64,000 nt of DNA from Rhizobium sp. ASV20 (lineage in GTDB: Bacteria; Pseudomonadota; Alphaproteobacteria; Rhizobiales; Rhizobiaceae). Below the pieces are notes generated by a model. The model was given only the letters and a program-made list of their open reading frames with translations. It was not told the origin of the DNA and did no database searches. Below, one piece after another: positions 41,236 to 49,380 of the stretch (positions are counted from its first letter, which is position 1; every line of letters starts with the position of its first letter). The position numbers were made by a program, and so were the translations under genes. Location of the stretch: positions 1 through 64,000 of the forward strand of contig NZ_JAELTU010000013.1 of NCBI RefSeq assembly GCF_016429015.1, read 5' to 3'.

Positions 41236-41628
41236 ATGCGCATTTTCAGCTTGGCGGCAGTAGCCGCCTTGGCGATCTCGCTCGGCTCTTGTGCGGCCCT
41301 GCAGAAGCTTTCCTCGACCAACGTCCCGACCGTCGCAATCTCTGCTGCGGCAGAAGGCACGAACGTCGCCGAAATCTCCGCGAAAAACTATCTCCTCTTT
41401 TGCGCTCCAGTTCCACTGCCGAAGGGCTGTGATGACACACTCATCAAGACCAAGATCATTCCGGCGGTCAAGAATGTTCAGGTTGCGCGCACCGCAGCTA
41501 GGACGTTCATCGCTAATAACCCCGGTGCAACTCTAGGTCCATCGACTTTGGTCAGCGCTGTGACAACCGCCATCACCACTCTGCAAACGATCCTTACCCA
41601 GAACAATATCCCTGTTTCCTCGAAGTAA
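41236..41628 (+). CDS. Phage lipoprotein
   Basis: This is 130 residues. The signal is RIFSLAAVAALAISLGSC with a lipobox (LGSC, Cys19). The mature part is mostly helical and Ala/Thr-rich, with LFCAPVPLPKGCDDTLIKTK containing two Cys. It lies in the lysis region, so it may be an outer-membrane spanin subunit or an accessory lipoprotein; the short Pro-rich tail common to spanins is absent. Confidence 0.65.
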   Translation: MRIFSLAAVAALAISLGSCAALQKLSSTNVPTVAISAAAEGTNVAEISAKNYLLFCAPVPLPKGCDDTLIKTKIIPAVKNVQVARTAARTFIANNPGATLGPSTLVSAVTTAITTLQTILTQNNIPVSSK

Positions 41629-41640
41629 TCGGAGGCTACG

Positions 41641-41958
41641 ATGAACATTCAGCTCATCGCCACTTTTCTATCGCTGCTGCTTTCCGTCGTTCCTCAGATG
41701 ACGAATTCCCAGCAAGTCAACAGTGCCGTCAATTTCATTCAGCAGATCATTCCGATGCTGGTGAAGGAATATTCGGATCTTCTCCCCATCGTCAAAAATA
41801 TCCTCGCTCTCCTGAAGCAGAACGGCGCGGTCACTCCGGAACAGAATGCCGCGATGATGGCTGTCGATGCCCAGATCGACAAGGCATTTGACGATGCCCT
41901 AGCGGCCTATCTCGCGAATCATCCCGATCCGGCTCCGGTTGCCAGTCCTGCCGGCTGA
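41641..41958 (+). CDS. Helical phage protein
   Basis: This is 105 residues with CGGAGG upstream. The N-terminus is hydrophobic (IQLIATFLSLLLSVVPQMT, possibly a signal or anchor), followed by two amphipathic helices (VNFIQQIIPMLVKEYSDLLP, AMMAVDAQIDKAFDDALAAY) and an Ala/Pro tail. Proteins of this shape accompany holins in rhizobial phages. No firm family. Confidence 0.55.
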   Translation: MNIQLIATFLSLLLSVVPQMTNSQQVNSAVNFIQQIIPMLVKEYSDLLPIVKNILALLKQNGAVTPEQNAAMMAVDAQIDKAFDDALAAYLANHPDPAPVASPAG

Positions 41959-41980
41959 GCCAATATCAAGGACAACAACA

Positions 41981-42229
41981 ATGAATTCGAACCTTGTTCA
42001 CAATCTCATCAACGTAGTGATCATTCTGGTTGCCGCAATTACAGCGGGCCTCTCCGCTTGGGGCTGCACCACGCTCGCTACGGGAGCCATCGACTGTACG
42101 GCGTCTACCATACCACCCCAGTACTCCGGCGCGCTGATTGCCCTCCTTGGCGTGTTGAAGGTAGCCATCAATATCGGGCGTGATGGTCTCGGCGGACTCA
42201 CTAAGCCGCAGCCTCCCGTTCAGAAGTGA
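41981..42229 (+). CDS. Holin-like membrane protein
   Basis: This is 82 residues from the inner ATG. There are two hydrophobic segments, residues 8-27 (NLINVVIILVAAITAGLSAW) and about 50-65 (ALIALLGVLKVAINIG), with a polar Pro/Lys tail; this two-span topology fits a class II holin. The gene sits after the endolysin and overlaps a tiny membrane-peptide frame. It may permeabilise the membrane to release or activate the SAR endolysin. Confidence 0.6.
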   Translation: MNSNLVHNLINVVIILVAAITAGLSAWGCTTLATGAIDCTASTIPPQYSGALIALLGVLKVAINIGRDGLGGLTKPQPPVQK

Positions 42230-42318
42230 TAGGCCGCCTGCAGCTTCTCATATCTCTCATCTTTATAGCCACGCTGGTCGGTATTATCTGGCTGGCGTGG
42301 TTTTCCGTAGCGCCCTAG
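42226..42318 (+). CDS. Possible 30-residue membrane peptide
   Basis: A GTG start overlaps the stop of the holin-like gene (GTGA). The frame encodes MIGRLQLLISLIFIATLVGI followed by a few residues, almost entirely one membrane span. It may be a small lysis-modulating peptide. Its coupling and composition favour expression, but its size leaves doubt. Confidence 0.4.
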   Translation: MIGRLQLLISLIFIATLVGIIWLAWFSVAP

Positions 42319-42355
42319 AGGGTGCTTAAATCATGCACATCAAGGGCGCAGCGGC

Positions 42356-42652
42356 ATGAACGTATCATTGACGTGGGAAAATTTATGGATGGTGGCTGGC
42401 GGCATAGTCACCATCATTGTGACGGCATTCGCTGTTTGGAAGTTCTTTCGGGCAGAAGTCGAGAAAGTCGAAACGAAGGTGGCAGCGACTTCAAAGGAGC
42501 TTGCCGACTATAAGACGCACGTGGCCGAGACCTACATCAGTAAGGCAGGCCATCGCGAGACTACTGATCAAATTCTTAGGGCGATCGAGGGATTAGGCGG
42601 TCGCATCGATAGCCTCTTCACAGCTCGCCGTACCCGTGGTTCTCAGGAGTAA
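42356..42652 (+). CDS. Membrane-anchored coiled-coil protein
   Basis: This is 98 residues. A hydrophobic segment (VAGGIVTIIVTAFAVWKFF, residues 13-31) is followed by a coiled coil (AEVEKVETKVAATSKELADY) and a second helix. A single span with a periplasmic coiled coil is the plan of an inner-membrane spanin (Rz-like) or a T4-style lysis accessory. The stop overlaps the next ATG (TAATG). Confidence 0.6.
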   Translation: MNVSLTWENLWMVAGGIVTIIVTAFAVWKFFRAEVEKVETKVAATSKELADYKTHVAETYISKAGHRETTDQILRAIEGLGGRIDSLFTARRTRGSQE

Positions 42653-43704
42653 TGGCGATGAACCCTTTGTCGGAAGAAGTTTGCCGTAACGTCCTTGAAG
42701 CCGTTGAACGGTGTGGTTCCATCGCCGCAGCCGCCAGTGAGCTCGGTATAGCGCGACAAACGATGCAAGACCGAGTGCGAGTTGCTAGGGCGCGGCTAGG
42801 AAAAGCAGCCCAAATCATGGTCGAGATGCCATCCTTCGTAGAGGAGGGTGATGAAGAAGAACCGATCGAGGAAATCATTGATCGGATGTCTAGAAATTTC
42901 GAGCGAGCAAAAAAGGCTCAAGATGCTCGGAAATGGTTTCCGATAAAAATTAAAGAGGAGAAACCCGTAGGTATCCTCTTTGTCGGCGATCCGCATATCG
43001 ATGACAACGGATGTGCGTGGCCGATCCTGCGGAAGCATATTGATATCGCCAAAAATACGGAAGGTATGTTCGCCGTCAATATTGGCGACGTTGCCAACGA
43101 CTGGGGCGGCCGCCTCATCAAGAAATACGCCGATCAGGACACCTCAGTCCATACCGCCCGCCGTCTTGTTGAATGGCTTCTGCTTAAGAGCGGAATGCCC
43201 TGGATCGTGTGGCTTCATGGTAATCACCAGCATATGGGCGGTTCCGTCTCGCTCCATGAAGAGATGAATAGGCGCTATGGCACCCAACATGTTCCGATGC
43301 TGGACTGGGAAGCGCGGTTTGTTCTGCAATTCCCGAGCGGCTCTGAGTTTCGCATCAATGCTGCTCACGATTTTGCTGGAAATTCTATGTGGAATCCCGT
43401 CCATGGTGCTGTGAAGGCCGCCAAGTTTGGAGACAACATCGATGTCGCCGTTTGCGGGCACAAACATAATTGGGCCATTAGTCAGTGGGAGCAGGCGGAA
43501 CAAGGGAATTCTCCCCTTATGATCCGCGTCCGCGGCTACAAGCACCTTGACGACTATGCGCGTCGCATTGGGAAATACGAGCAGGAGGAGGGACAATCGA
43601 TTTTGGTTGTCTTTGATCCGAACGCAAAAACTCAGTCAGGAAGGATGACTGCGTTCGTTGACGTCGAAAAGGGCGCTGAATTCCTATCTATGCTTCGTAA
43701 ATAG
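42652..43704 (+). CDS. HTH-metallophosphoesterase fusion
   Basis: This is 350 residues (the second ATG at 42,658 is possible). Residues 8-45 are a Fis-like HTH (LEAVERCGSIAAAASELGIA, RQTMQDRVRVAR). A calcineurin-like phosphoesterase domain follows with all metal-binding motifs: GDPHID (Asp113, His115), GDVAND (Asp146), GNHQH (Asn191, His192), AHDFAG (His239) and GHKH (His270, His272). The combination suggests a DNA-linked phosphodiesterase or nuclease. It follows the lysis cluster and could degrade host nucleotides or DNA late in infection. Confidence 0.8.
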   Translation: MAMNPLSEEVCRNVLEAVERCGSIAAAASELGIARQTMQDRVRVARARLGKAAQIMVEMPSFVEEGDEEEPIEEIIDRMSRNFERAKKAQDARKWFPIKIKEEKPVGILFVGDPHIDDNGCAWPILRKHIDIAKNTEGMFAVNIGDVANDWGGRLIKKYADQDTSVHTARRLVEWLLLKSGMPWIVWLHGNHQHMGGSVSLHEEMNRRYGTQHVPMLDWEARFVLQFPSGSEFRINAAHDFAGNSMWNPVHGAVKAAKFGDNIDVAVCGHKHNWAISQWEQAEQGNSPLMIRVRGYKHLDDYARRIGKYEQEEGQSILVVFDPNAKTQSGRMTAFVDVEKGAEFLSMLRK

Positions 43705-43718
43705 ATAGCCCCAAACCG

Positions 43719-43874
43719 ATGAATGATCGGCCGTCGCTGCGAGCGTTGGTCTGGCTTCTCTTCCTATGCCTTGTCTTAATCATTTTGCGAAAAGGGCCAT
43801 CGTCACATGGCACAGAAGCAGACGAACGTCGAAGATCCCCCCGAAATCCGCATCAAAGTCACCATGGACGGTGA
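43719..43874 (+). CDS. Possible small membrane protein
   Basis: This is 51 codons with one strong hydrophobic segment (LRALVWLLFLCLVLIILRK) near the N-terminus and a basic polar tail. It overlaps the next frame by 68 bases. There is no clear ribosome-binding site. It is listed because a clean membrane span rarely arises by chance in an overlap. Confidence 0.35.
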   Translation: MNDRPSLRALVWLLFLCLVLIILRKGPSSHGTEADERRRSPRNPHQSHHGR

Positions 43875-43986
43875 AAACCCCGTCTATGAGTTCAGAATCG
43901 GCAATCTATCATTCGGACAGGTTCCCGCTCAGTGGATCGTAGAAGCTATCCGCCAGTTTGCCGGCGCTCTTAGGTGGGAACGATGA
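43807..43986 (+). CDS. Small hypothetical protein
   Basis: This is 59 residues ending in an ATGA overlap with the next gene. It shows two beta strands (EIRIKVTMDGENPVYEFRIG) and a C-terminal helix (QWIVEAIRQFAGALRWE). No family is recognised. Coupling to the next small gene supports expression. Confidence 0.5.
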   Translation: MAQKQTNVEDPPEIRIKVTMDGENPVYEFRIGNLSFGQVPAQWIVEAIRQFAGALRWER

Positions 43987-44186
43987 TCGGCGATCCCCGC
44001 TGCGATCACTGCTACGGCTCGGGCCACATAAAGAAGTGTGGCCCTGACGGGCGCATGATCTTCACCCGATGCAATCTTACCGTACAGTACGATATCCGTT
44101 GCATCCCTGTCGATCTTACCGTATGGGATGATCTTGACGATGGCACGAATCCAGTGGTCAATACCCCAATTTCCCGACATAGATAG
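43983..44186 (+). CDS. Small zinc-ribbon-like protein
   Basis: This is 67 residues from the ATG overlapping the previous stop. The N-terminus has CDHCYGSGHIKKCGPDG followed by FTRC, a DnaJ-like CxxCxGxG pattern with further Cys that could bind zinc. The rest is acidic. It overlaps the converging next gene by 29 bases. A role as an adaptor or nucleic-acid binder is possible but unproven. Confidence 0.5.
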   Translation: MIGDPRCDHCYGSGHIKKCGPDGRMIFTRCNLTVQYDIRCIPVDLTVWDDLDDGTNPVVNTPISRHR

Positions 44187-44664
44187 CAGACTTTTCAGCT
44201 TCACTGCGCTTGAGTTCTCGCTCCGCAGAATACTTTTTAGCCTCTTCCATTTGCTTGGAATATTGCTGTAAGATTTCCCTTGCTTCCTCAACAGAGGAAA
44301 ATTCTGTCTTTTCTCCCCAGTCTGCTGAGTTCATGTCTTTGAGCAGCCTATCGCTACGATGAATCATGATTTCTATTGCTGGCCGAAGAAATATGAAATC
44401 CACTGGTGATCCGGGCGGAAAAGGACGCTCAGCGCCATATTTGACCCAGCTTATATGAGATGAATATGGATAGCACTTGAACCAGCCTATAGTTGCTCGT
44501 TCGATGCAAAAATGGTCATCTTCAGGAATAATCCTGAATGTCCCATCTATACTCTCATTTTCATCCCACTCTCGTAAGGTCCGTTCATTTTGTGTTTCTC
44601 TACGTAGAAAACCCATATAGCTTTCATCTCCGTAGTGCTGCTTTAGGTACGTTGATTTTCGCAT
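44158..44664 (-). CDS. Hypothetical prophage-edge protein
   Basis: This is 168 residues and opens with a basic polar N-terminus (STYLKQHYGDESYMGFLRRE), then a mixed region with DDHFCIERATIGWFKCYPYS, and closes with a long Glu/Lys coiled coil (EEAREILQQYSKQMEEAKKY). It has no membrane segment. It is the last gene of the opposite-strand cassette at the right edge. Unknown family. Confidence 0.5.
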   Translation of the reverse strand: MRKSTYLKQHYGDESYMGFLRRETQNERTLREWDENESIDGTFRIIPEDDHFCIERATIGWFKCYPYSSHISWVKYGAERPFPPGSPVDFIFLRPAIEIMIHRSDRLLKDMNSADWGEKTEFSSVEEAREILQQYSKQMEEAKKYSAERELKRSEAEKSAIYVGKLGY

Positions 44665-44712
44665 GCTATATTTTCCTTCAGGTTTTATAAAGCCAAATTC
44701 CGAAGCCCGCGA

Positions 44713-45150
44713 TCAAATCGCCCCACCCTTGAGCCTATTGCGCTCCTCGGCTTCGATCCGAACTCTCTCCTTATAATCATCTGTTCCAAACTCATCCCGC
44801 ATGACAAAGCCTCCGTCACGGAGCTGTAGCCTTGTTCGCTTCGAATGATGCGATAGAAGTTCGGTAAACGCCCTCTGGGCCGCTACCACGTTATTCATCC
44901 CGCCCAAGCGCTCCATGCGCCTGCCGTCCTCCGGATAGACTTGATCGATCGAGAATTTGAATCGATCCCCGAAGAAGTTTTCCTTCTCGGATCCCGGAAG
45001 CTGATAAACGGCGCTCTCTCTCCCAACATCGCAGAAAAATATCCGCTCCTTGCCGTAGATCCAGACGATTCGCTCGCCATGGCCTCTACGGGCCTTTGAG
45101 CACACTTGCCATTCGCAGTTGAAATATATCAGCCGATAGTCGCGGGGCAT
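44713..45150 (-). CDS. Hypothetical prophage-edge protein
   Basis: This is 145 residues. A short N-terminal beta region (LIYFNCEWQVCSKARRGHGE, RIVWIYGKERIFFCDVGRE) is followed by a charged helical part. Cys-containing strands could bind a metal, but no defined motif is seen. It lies in the cassette between two other unknown genes. Function not assigned. Confidence 0.5.
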   Translation of the reverse strand: MPRDYRLIYFNCEWQVCSKARRGHGERIVWIYGKERIFFCDVGRESAVYQLPGSEKENFFGDRFKFSIDQVYPEDGRRMERLGGMNNVVAAQRAFTELLSHHSKRTRLQLRDGGFVMRDEFGTDDYKERVRIEAEERNRLKGGAI

Positions 45151-45231
45151 ATTTACACCTCAGTCTTTGAGTTTGCCGCCGCTCTGATGTTCCGATTATG
45201 TTCTAGTTTGAGGTTGAGTCAAGCAGTTCGT

Positions 45232-45471
45232 TCAGTGAGGTTTGCGCGACATCCTGATATAGGCGTAACGCATTTCTTCAAAACCATCATAGACGTGGGT
45301 GGTGTCCTTGCGGGCATTCAGCCATCCCCAGCGATAGCCTGGAGCGTGGTTACCACCCGGTTCCGGATCATTGATCTTGTGGTCTCTATAGCCTTCCACG
45401 ACATCTTCGGTTGGATAAGCCGCAATGTCCCATTCATTGCGAGGAGGGAATACAGAACCAAAATCGCTCAT
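45232..45471 (-). CDS. Small hypothetical protein
   Basis: This is 79 residues from the inner ATG at 45,471, which overlaps the stop of the upstream gene (ATGA). It is an acidic, aromatic, Pro/Gly-containing protein: FGSVFPPRNEWDIAAYPTED and GNHAPGYRWGWLNARKDTTH. No motif is recognised. It is co-transcribed with the longer gene upstream. Confidence 0.55.
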   Translation of the reverse strand: MSDFGSVFPPRNEWDIAAYPTEDVVEGYRDHKINDPEPGGNHAPGYRWGWLNARKDTTHVYDGFEEMRYAYIRMSRKPH

Positions 45472-46085
45472 CCTTCCGTCCCCTTGCTCTCCCGTAGGGG
45501 GGCATGCCGTTGAAATTGTGCATGCACCCACTCGTCTTGAGTGTTGTCTTCCAGATTGAGCGAATCAAAATCCCAGATTCCAGCCTTTCGGATTGCGGTT
45601 TCGACTGGCTTTTGCGGCATTTGTTTTCGGCGCAGCATACACCAAACAGCCGGACCCCAATGCTCATCCGTTTTCCACATGCGCCATAGGCACTCGATCT
45701 CGGCATAGGGAAGTGGTTCTGCATCTGCGCAGGCCCAAGCGAAGACATCGCTACACTGGACAAGGATATTGATGGATTCCTGAATGCGCTCTGGCAGTTC
45801 CTTTTCCCACCAGAATGAATTCAGGAAAACCACTTCCTTGTGGAGAAGTTCTGCTAACGCCCGATCTTTCTCAAAGACCATTTCGTAGCGTTCGGGATGA
45901 TTGGCGAGATTGCGGCCCTCTTTCCAGTCCATTTGCCATTCGACATTGAAATCAGGCTCAATTTCATCGGCCGCCACCTCAACAGCCGTAACTGCCAGAT
46001 CATTCCAAATTCTGGCAAGAGGCTGACCAATCAGTTCCCGGCGCCGTTTTTCCATCGCCTTTGCGACTTTCTCAATCATCTGCAT
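45468..46085 (-). CDS. Hypothetical prophage-edge protein, first in cassette
   Basis: This is 205 residues preceded by GAAGGAGA. It is mainly helical and rich in Trp and Glu (FNVEWQMDWKEGRNLANHPE, WWEKELPERIQESINILVQC). No membrane segment or catalytic motif is seen. As the first gene of the opposite-strand cassette it is likely expressed from the promoter in the 46,086-46,260 gap, which contains tandem 11-mers and a hairpin. Confidence 0.55.
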   Translation of the reverse strand: MQMIEKVAKAMEKRRRELIGQPLARIWNDLAVTAVEVAADEIEPDFNVEWQMDWKEGRNLANHPERYEMVFEKDRALAELLHKEVVFLNSFWWEKELPERIQESINILVQCSDVFAWACADAEPLPYAEIECLWRMWKTDEHWGPAVWCMLRRKQMPQKPVETAIRKAGIWDFDSLNLEDNTQDEWVHAQFQRHAPLRESKGTEG

Positions 46086-46122
46086 TGGTGGTCTCCTTCA
46101 GCGGAACAAGTTTAGAACATCT

Positions 46123-46153
46123 GGTGGGACTTTGGTGGGACTTTCTGTCCCAC
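46123..46153. repeat. Tandem 11-mer and hairpin at prophage edge
   Basis: GGTGGGACTTT occurs twice back to back (46,123-46,133 and 46,134-46,144). The second copy also starts an inverted repeat GTGGGAC/GTCCCAC (46,135-46,141 and 46,147-46,153). It lies upstream of the edge cassette and 108 bases before tRNA-Pro, so it may be an operator or part of the attachment region. Confidence 0.5.
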
Positions 46154-46260
46154 TCATCGGAATCCAAGTCGGTTTGTTCGATTTTTATTCTCACAAGACG
46201 ATTTTTCCTCTTGCGTCCCAATGCCCAAAAGTCTAGTGAAATCTGGCTCATAGAGCAGGT

Positions 46261-46337
<77 letters not shown>

Positions 46338-46374
46338 TTTATCTCCTTGAACTCCCAATCAAATTTCCAACAAG

Positions 46375-47085
46375 CTAGCCGCACCACGAAGGTGACTGGC
46401 CAGTCCAGCGCCTTGCCAGCCCTTCAGAGACCATTTGATCGCCGATCGAGCGGCCGGCGCGCATGGCGATGCGCAGCTTGCCGCCATTCTGATCGTCGCG
46501 ACGATTGCTGCCGGAAAGTACGAAAGTCCCATCATTCAGGATAGACTGCAGGCGCAGCTTGGCAGCCACGGCCTTCTGCTTCTCGCCCGGGCAGCGCGCG
46601 ACCTCAACCCCTGGCACATCTATATCGGCGAGCTGGATCCTGATGCCGTCCTGCCAGAATGTATTGCCGTCCACCACGCAGTTGGTGCCCGAACCGGCGC
46701 CGCAAAGCGCGAAGCGTCCGCCTGTCTGCGCCCGCATGCCGGGGCGGTCGACTGCCGGCCTGTTGATCGGCAGCGCAACAGGGATGGCGGCCGTCACCAT
46801 GGGAATGGCTGCGGGTGGCACGGGGAGGGCCGTGGTCGCTCGGGGTTCCGGAATAACCGCTGCGGTCTTGATCTTGGGTTTTGCCGCCGGCGTCGGCGTG
46901 TCCTCGGCTATCTGCGGCATGCGGGCGACGGCACCCGCATGGGCGAGCATGGAGGGCATGTCCTTGCGATGCTGATACGCATACATGCCGGCTATTGTCG
47001 CCAGGCCGACGAAGCCCCATAGCCACATCGAGCTTCCCGCCTTGGGTTGCGGTTTGCGCCGAACGCGCCGTTTCGCTTTAGCCAT
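46375..47085 (-). CDS. Membrane-anchored SNase-like protein
   Basis: This is 236 residues. A basic N-terminus (KAKRRVRRKPQPKAG) precedes a membrane segment (residues 20-38, MWLWGFVGLATIAGMYAY), then a Pro/Ala-rich linker. Residues about 120-232 resemble a staphylococcal nuclease domain: VVDGNTFWQDGIRIQLADID, GEKQKAVAAKLRLQSIL, and RAGRSIGDQMVSEGLARRW. The key Arg and Asp before 'DIDVPG' and an Arg before SEGLA are present, but the Glu of the active site is uncertain. It probably lies in the periplasm or at the inner membrane. Confidence 0.7.
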   Translation of the reverse strand: MAKAKRRVRRKPQPKAGSSMWLWGFVGLATIAGMYAYQHRKDMPSMLAHAGAVARMPQIAEDTPTPAAKPKIKTAAVIPEPRATTALPVPPAAIPMVTAAIPVALPINRPAVDRPGMRAQTGGRFALCGAGSGTNCVVDGNTFWQDGIRIQLADIDVPGVEVARCPGEKQKAVAAKLRLQSILNDGTFVLSGSNRRDDQNGGKLRIAMRAGRSIGDQMVSEGLARRWTGQSPSWCG

Positions 47086-47177
47086 AGTATCGTCCCTCGA
47101 TTGCGGGGGAGATTATCGCTGCGATTTCTTACCGATCCGTTGGCTTTTCGTTCTCCGATGACGAGACCACAGGATTC

Positions 47178-47570
47178 CTATTTCGCTGACGCTGTCGAGG
47201 GTTTCAACTTCACCGACATCGTCACCTGTCCGCTGACGGAAAGCTTCAGTCCCCGGCCATCGAAGTTATTGATCGACGTATTGCTCGACATTGCGCTGAT
47301 TTCGCATGCGTCTGCGATGGTGGTGAGCAGGGTGCCACAACTGCTTGCGGCGATCTTGTAGAAGGCTTTCAAAGCCTTCTCCTGCTGCTCCTCGTTGTCG
47401 CCATCTGGTACGGAGTAGGAAAGCGATATTCCCGATTGCACCGAAATATATCCGTCCGGCAGCTGGCGAGGATTGCGCAGAGGCAGGTTCTGCAAGTTCT
47501 GCGCAAGGGCCGGCAACGTTGTGGCGGCAAGCAACAGACCGAGTGTAGCGGGGATCAAAAATCTGGTCAT
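47178..47570 (-). CDS. Secreted hypothetical protein
   Basis: This is 130 residues with a Sec signal TRFLIPATLGLLLAATTLPALA (cleavage after ALA, about residue 23). The mature protein has two Cys (SSCGTLL, DACEISAM), likely a disulphide, and ends in a strand (GLKLSVSGQVTMSVKL). It resembles small periplasmic proteins of rhizobia. Function unknown. Confidence 0.65.
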   Translation of the reverse strand: MTRFLIPATLGLLLAATTLPALAQNLQNLPLRNPRQLPDGYISVQSGISLSYSVPDGDNEEQQEKALKAFYKIAASSCGTLLTTIADACEISAMSSNTSINNFDGRGLKLSVSGQVTMSVKLKPSTASAK

Positions 47571-47823
47571 TGTTGTTTCTCCTGTTCGGCCGCTTTATCG
47601 CAGGCATGGATGAAGATGCGGTGATGGGCTAACTTAAAATTGTATGTCCGGGCTGACTTTCGGCATTGCATTCGAATCAGCAACACATTTGCAGCCCCCC
47701 GACCATGCAATTGCTTCCTTGCCAACTCTGGGGTCGAAGCGCATAGTCCAGTCCTGCTGTGGAGTATGAAGCTGGTGCCGAAGGGGTGCCGCATGCTTTT
47801 ACTCAGAGGACGAGACCGCGCAA
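47571..47823. other. Intergenic region
   Basis: This 253-bp gap separates divergent genes. Apart from presumed promoters for the secreted protein and the small conserved protein, I see no RNA gene or strong repeat. Confidence 0.4.
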
Positions 47824-48036
47824 ATGTTGGAAACCCCTATCCATCCAAGGGATTTGCCTTTGTTTTCGGACGATCTCGACCGTCTGGAAAAAGTGCTGGA
47901 TACCGTCTGCCGTGATCGCGGCATCGATTCGCGTAGCCTGCAGGCAGAGCGCCTGGGCGCATTGATCATCCAGCTTTATCGTCAGGGTGCGAAGGACGAT
48001 GCCAAGCTGCTTGCGCTCGCAAGGGCTTATTTCTGA
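47824..48036 (+). CDS. Conserved small rhizobial protein
   Basis: This is 70 residues: LPLFSDDLDRLEKVLDTVCR, then RGIDSRSLQAERLGALIIQL and GAKDDAKLLALARAYF. It is a helical protein with the 'e..ra..li.l...G..d...L...' pattern of small rhizobial proteins that I recall as uncharacterised. It may be stress-related, but no domain is assigned. Confidence 0.6.
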   Translation: MLETPIHPRDLPLFSDDLDRLEKVLDTVCRDRGIDSRSLQAERLGALIIQLYRQGAKDDAKLLALARAYF

Positions 48037-48262
48037 CACAACCGCGTTTTTTTATGGCGTTGAATCTAATCGATTTAAGCTGATTTCACATAGCTGCAAT
48101 GATGCATTGTCGCTGTTCGAAGCGGTAGTTTCACCCTATATTTGCTGCATTGCACAAAGAGAGTTCGTCTCTCGATGTCACTGATTCCCGTCCGGGACAG
48201 TGCGCGTTCGCCGTGACAAAGCAAAAACCAAAAGCGGCGAGTGTGGATAATCTGAAAGGTCC

Positions 48263-49285
48263 ATGATGAATTTTAAAGTTCCGAGCCGGCTTCGCCGCCT
48301 GCTTGCCGACTCCGTCGAGCTGCCGCAGCTCAAGTTTCCGGTGACGCAGCCCCAAGCCCAGCCGGCGCGTCGTCGCGTCTCCACGCGCGCGGTTCCCCAG
48401 CCGCTGACCGAAATTTTGTGGTTCGGCCGTAATCCGGGTGGCCTTCGCATGCTCGAATACGTGCCGCCCGGCATCAAAGGACCAATGCCGCTCGTCGTCG
48501 TTCTGCATGGCTGTCATCAGAACGCCGAGGATTTCGATCGCGCTAGCGGCTGGTCGGCTCTTGCCCGCCAGCATGGGTTTGCCGTGCTCTATGCGGAGCA
48601 GAAGGCATCGAACAATCCCAATCTCTGTTTCAACTGGTTTCGCCCGAGCATGGTAACGCGCGATCGCGGTGAACTCGGCTCCATTCGCGAGATGATCGAC
48701 TTCAGCCGCAAGGTGCATGAAATCGACGACAACAGGATTTTTGTCATGGGCTTGTCGGCTGGCGGCGCCATGGCTGCTGCGCTGCTTGCTACCCATCCGG
48801 AACTCTTTGCCGCTGGAGCCGTCATCGGCGGGCTGCCTTTCGGCGCCGCCCGCGATGCCATGTCGGCGCTCGACGTAATGAAGCGCGGCTCGACGCGCTC
48901 GGCCGATAAGTGGGGCGAGCTCGTTCGCGAAGCCTCTCCCGATGCTACCCGCTTTCCCGTCGTTTCCATCTGGCATGGCGATGCCGATGAGGTCGTTTCC
49001 TATGTCAATGCGGAATCGGCCATCGCGCAATGGCTGGCTGCGCGCGAGCGTCCGCGCACCAAGGGTCGCCTGCGCCTCTTCGAGGGCGGCGAACGCCGAG
49101 AATGGCGTGATGACTATGGCAATATGATCCTGGAACTCGTCACGCTGAGTGATTTCGGGCACGGTCTGCCGGTCGGTTCGGTCATAAAGGGCAGGGAGCC
49201 GGCAAACGACACCGAGCGCTTCATTCTGCCTGCGGCCGTCTCCGCCCCCGAACAATTGATCAAAAGCTGGGGACTGGTCGCCTGA
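48263..49285 (+). CDS. PHB depolymerase-family esterase
   Basis: This is 340 residues with an AAAGG site. The alpha/beta-hydrolase core is clear: VVVLHGCHQNAEDFDRASGW (oxyanion), MGLSAGGAM (nucleophile Ser about 173), a late Asp in IWHGDADEVVS and His in SDFGHGLPVG. This matches the PHB_depo_C/Esterase_phd family. No signal peptide is seen, so it is more probably an intracellular polyhydroxybutyrate-type or short-ester hydrolase. The preceding 226 bases have no gene. Confidence 0.8.
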   Translation: MMNFKVPSRLRRLLADSVELPQLKFPVTQPQAQPARRRVSTRAVPQPLTEILWFGRNPGGLRMLEYVPPGIKGPMPLVVVLHGCHQNAEDFDRASGWSALARQHGFAVLYAEQKASNNPNLCFNWFRPSMVTRDRGELGSIREMIDFSRKVHEIDDNRIFVMGLSAGGAMAAALLATHPELFAAGAVIGGLPFGAARDAMSALDVMKRGSTRSADKWGELVREASPDATRFPVVSIWHGDADEVVSYVNAESAIAQWLAARERPRTKGRLRLFEGGERREWRDDYGNMILELVTLSDFGHGLPVGSVIKGREPANDTERFILPAAVSAPEQLIKSWGLVA

Positions 49286-49380
49286 GATTGCCCTCTAAGC
49301 GAGGGCTAGCGCTCGCGCTGACGCAAGGGCGATGGAAGAAAGAACCTGGGGGCTTTCATAAAGCGCCGCCATCCTTGCGA

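Larger units (their letters stand above)
1..46085. mobile_element. Contractile-tail prophage (left end outside window)
   Basis: A nearly continuous run of phage genes: terminase, portal, capsid, sheath, tube, tape measure, baseplate, fibres and lysis. They lie mostly on the plus strand and overlap by 1 to 4 bp. Sheath plus spike and gp25-like wedge genes indicate a myovirus morphology. Opposite-strand accessory genes sit at 4.4-5.5, 12.2-14.2, 29.1-29.5, 39.1-40.0, 40.7-41.2 and 44.2-46.1 kb. The right limit is placed after the last opposite-strand gene and before tRNA-Pro(GGG); the exact att core cannot be seen because the left junction and integrase are outside the window. The remains of an antirepressor and an HTH repressor-like gene fit a temperate phage. 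Whether it is inducible is unknown. Confidence 0.9.

Noticed and set aside
1..46085. Integrase gene for the prophage
   Set aside because: No tyrosine or serine recombinase motif was found in any frame inspected; it is presumably left of the window.
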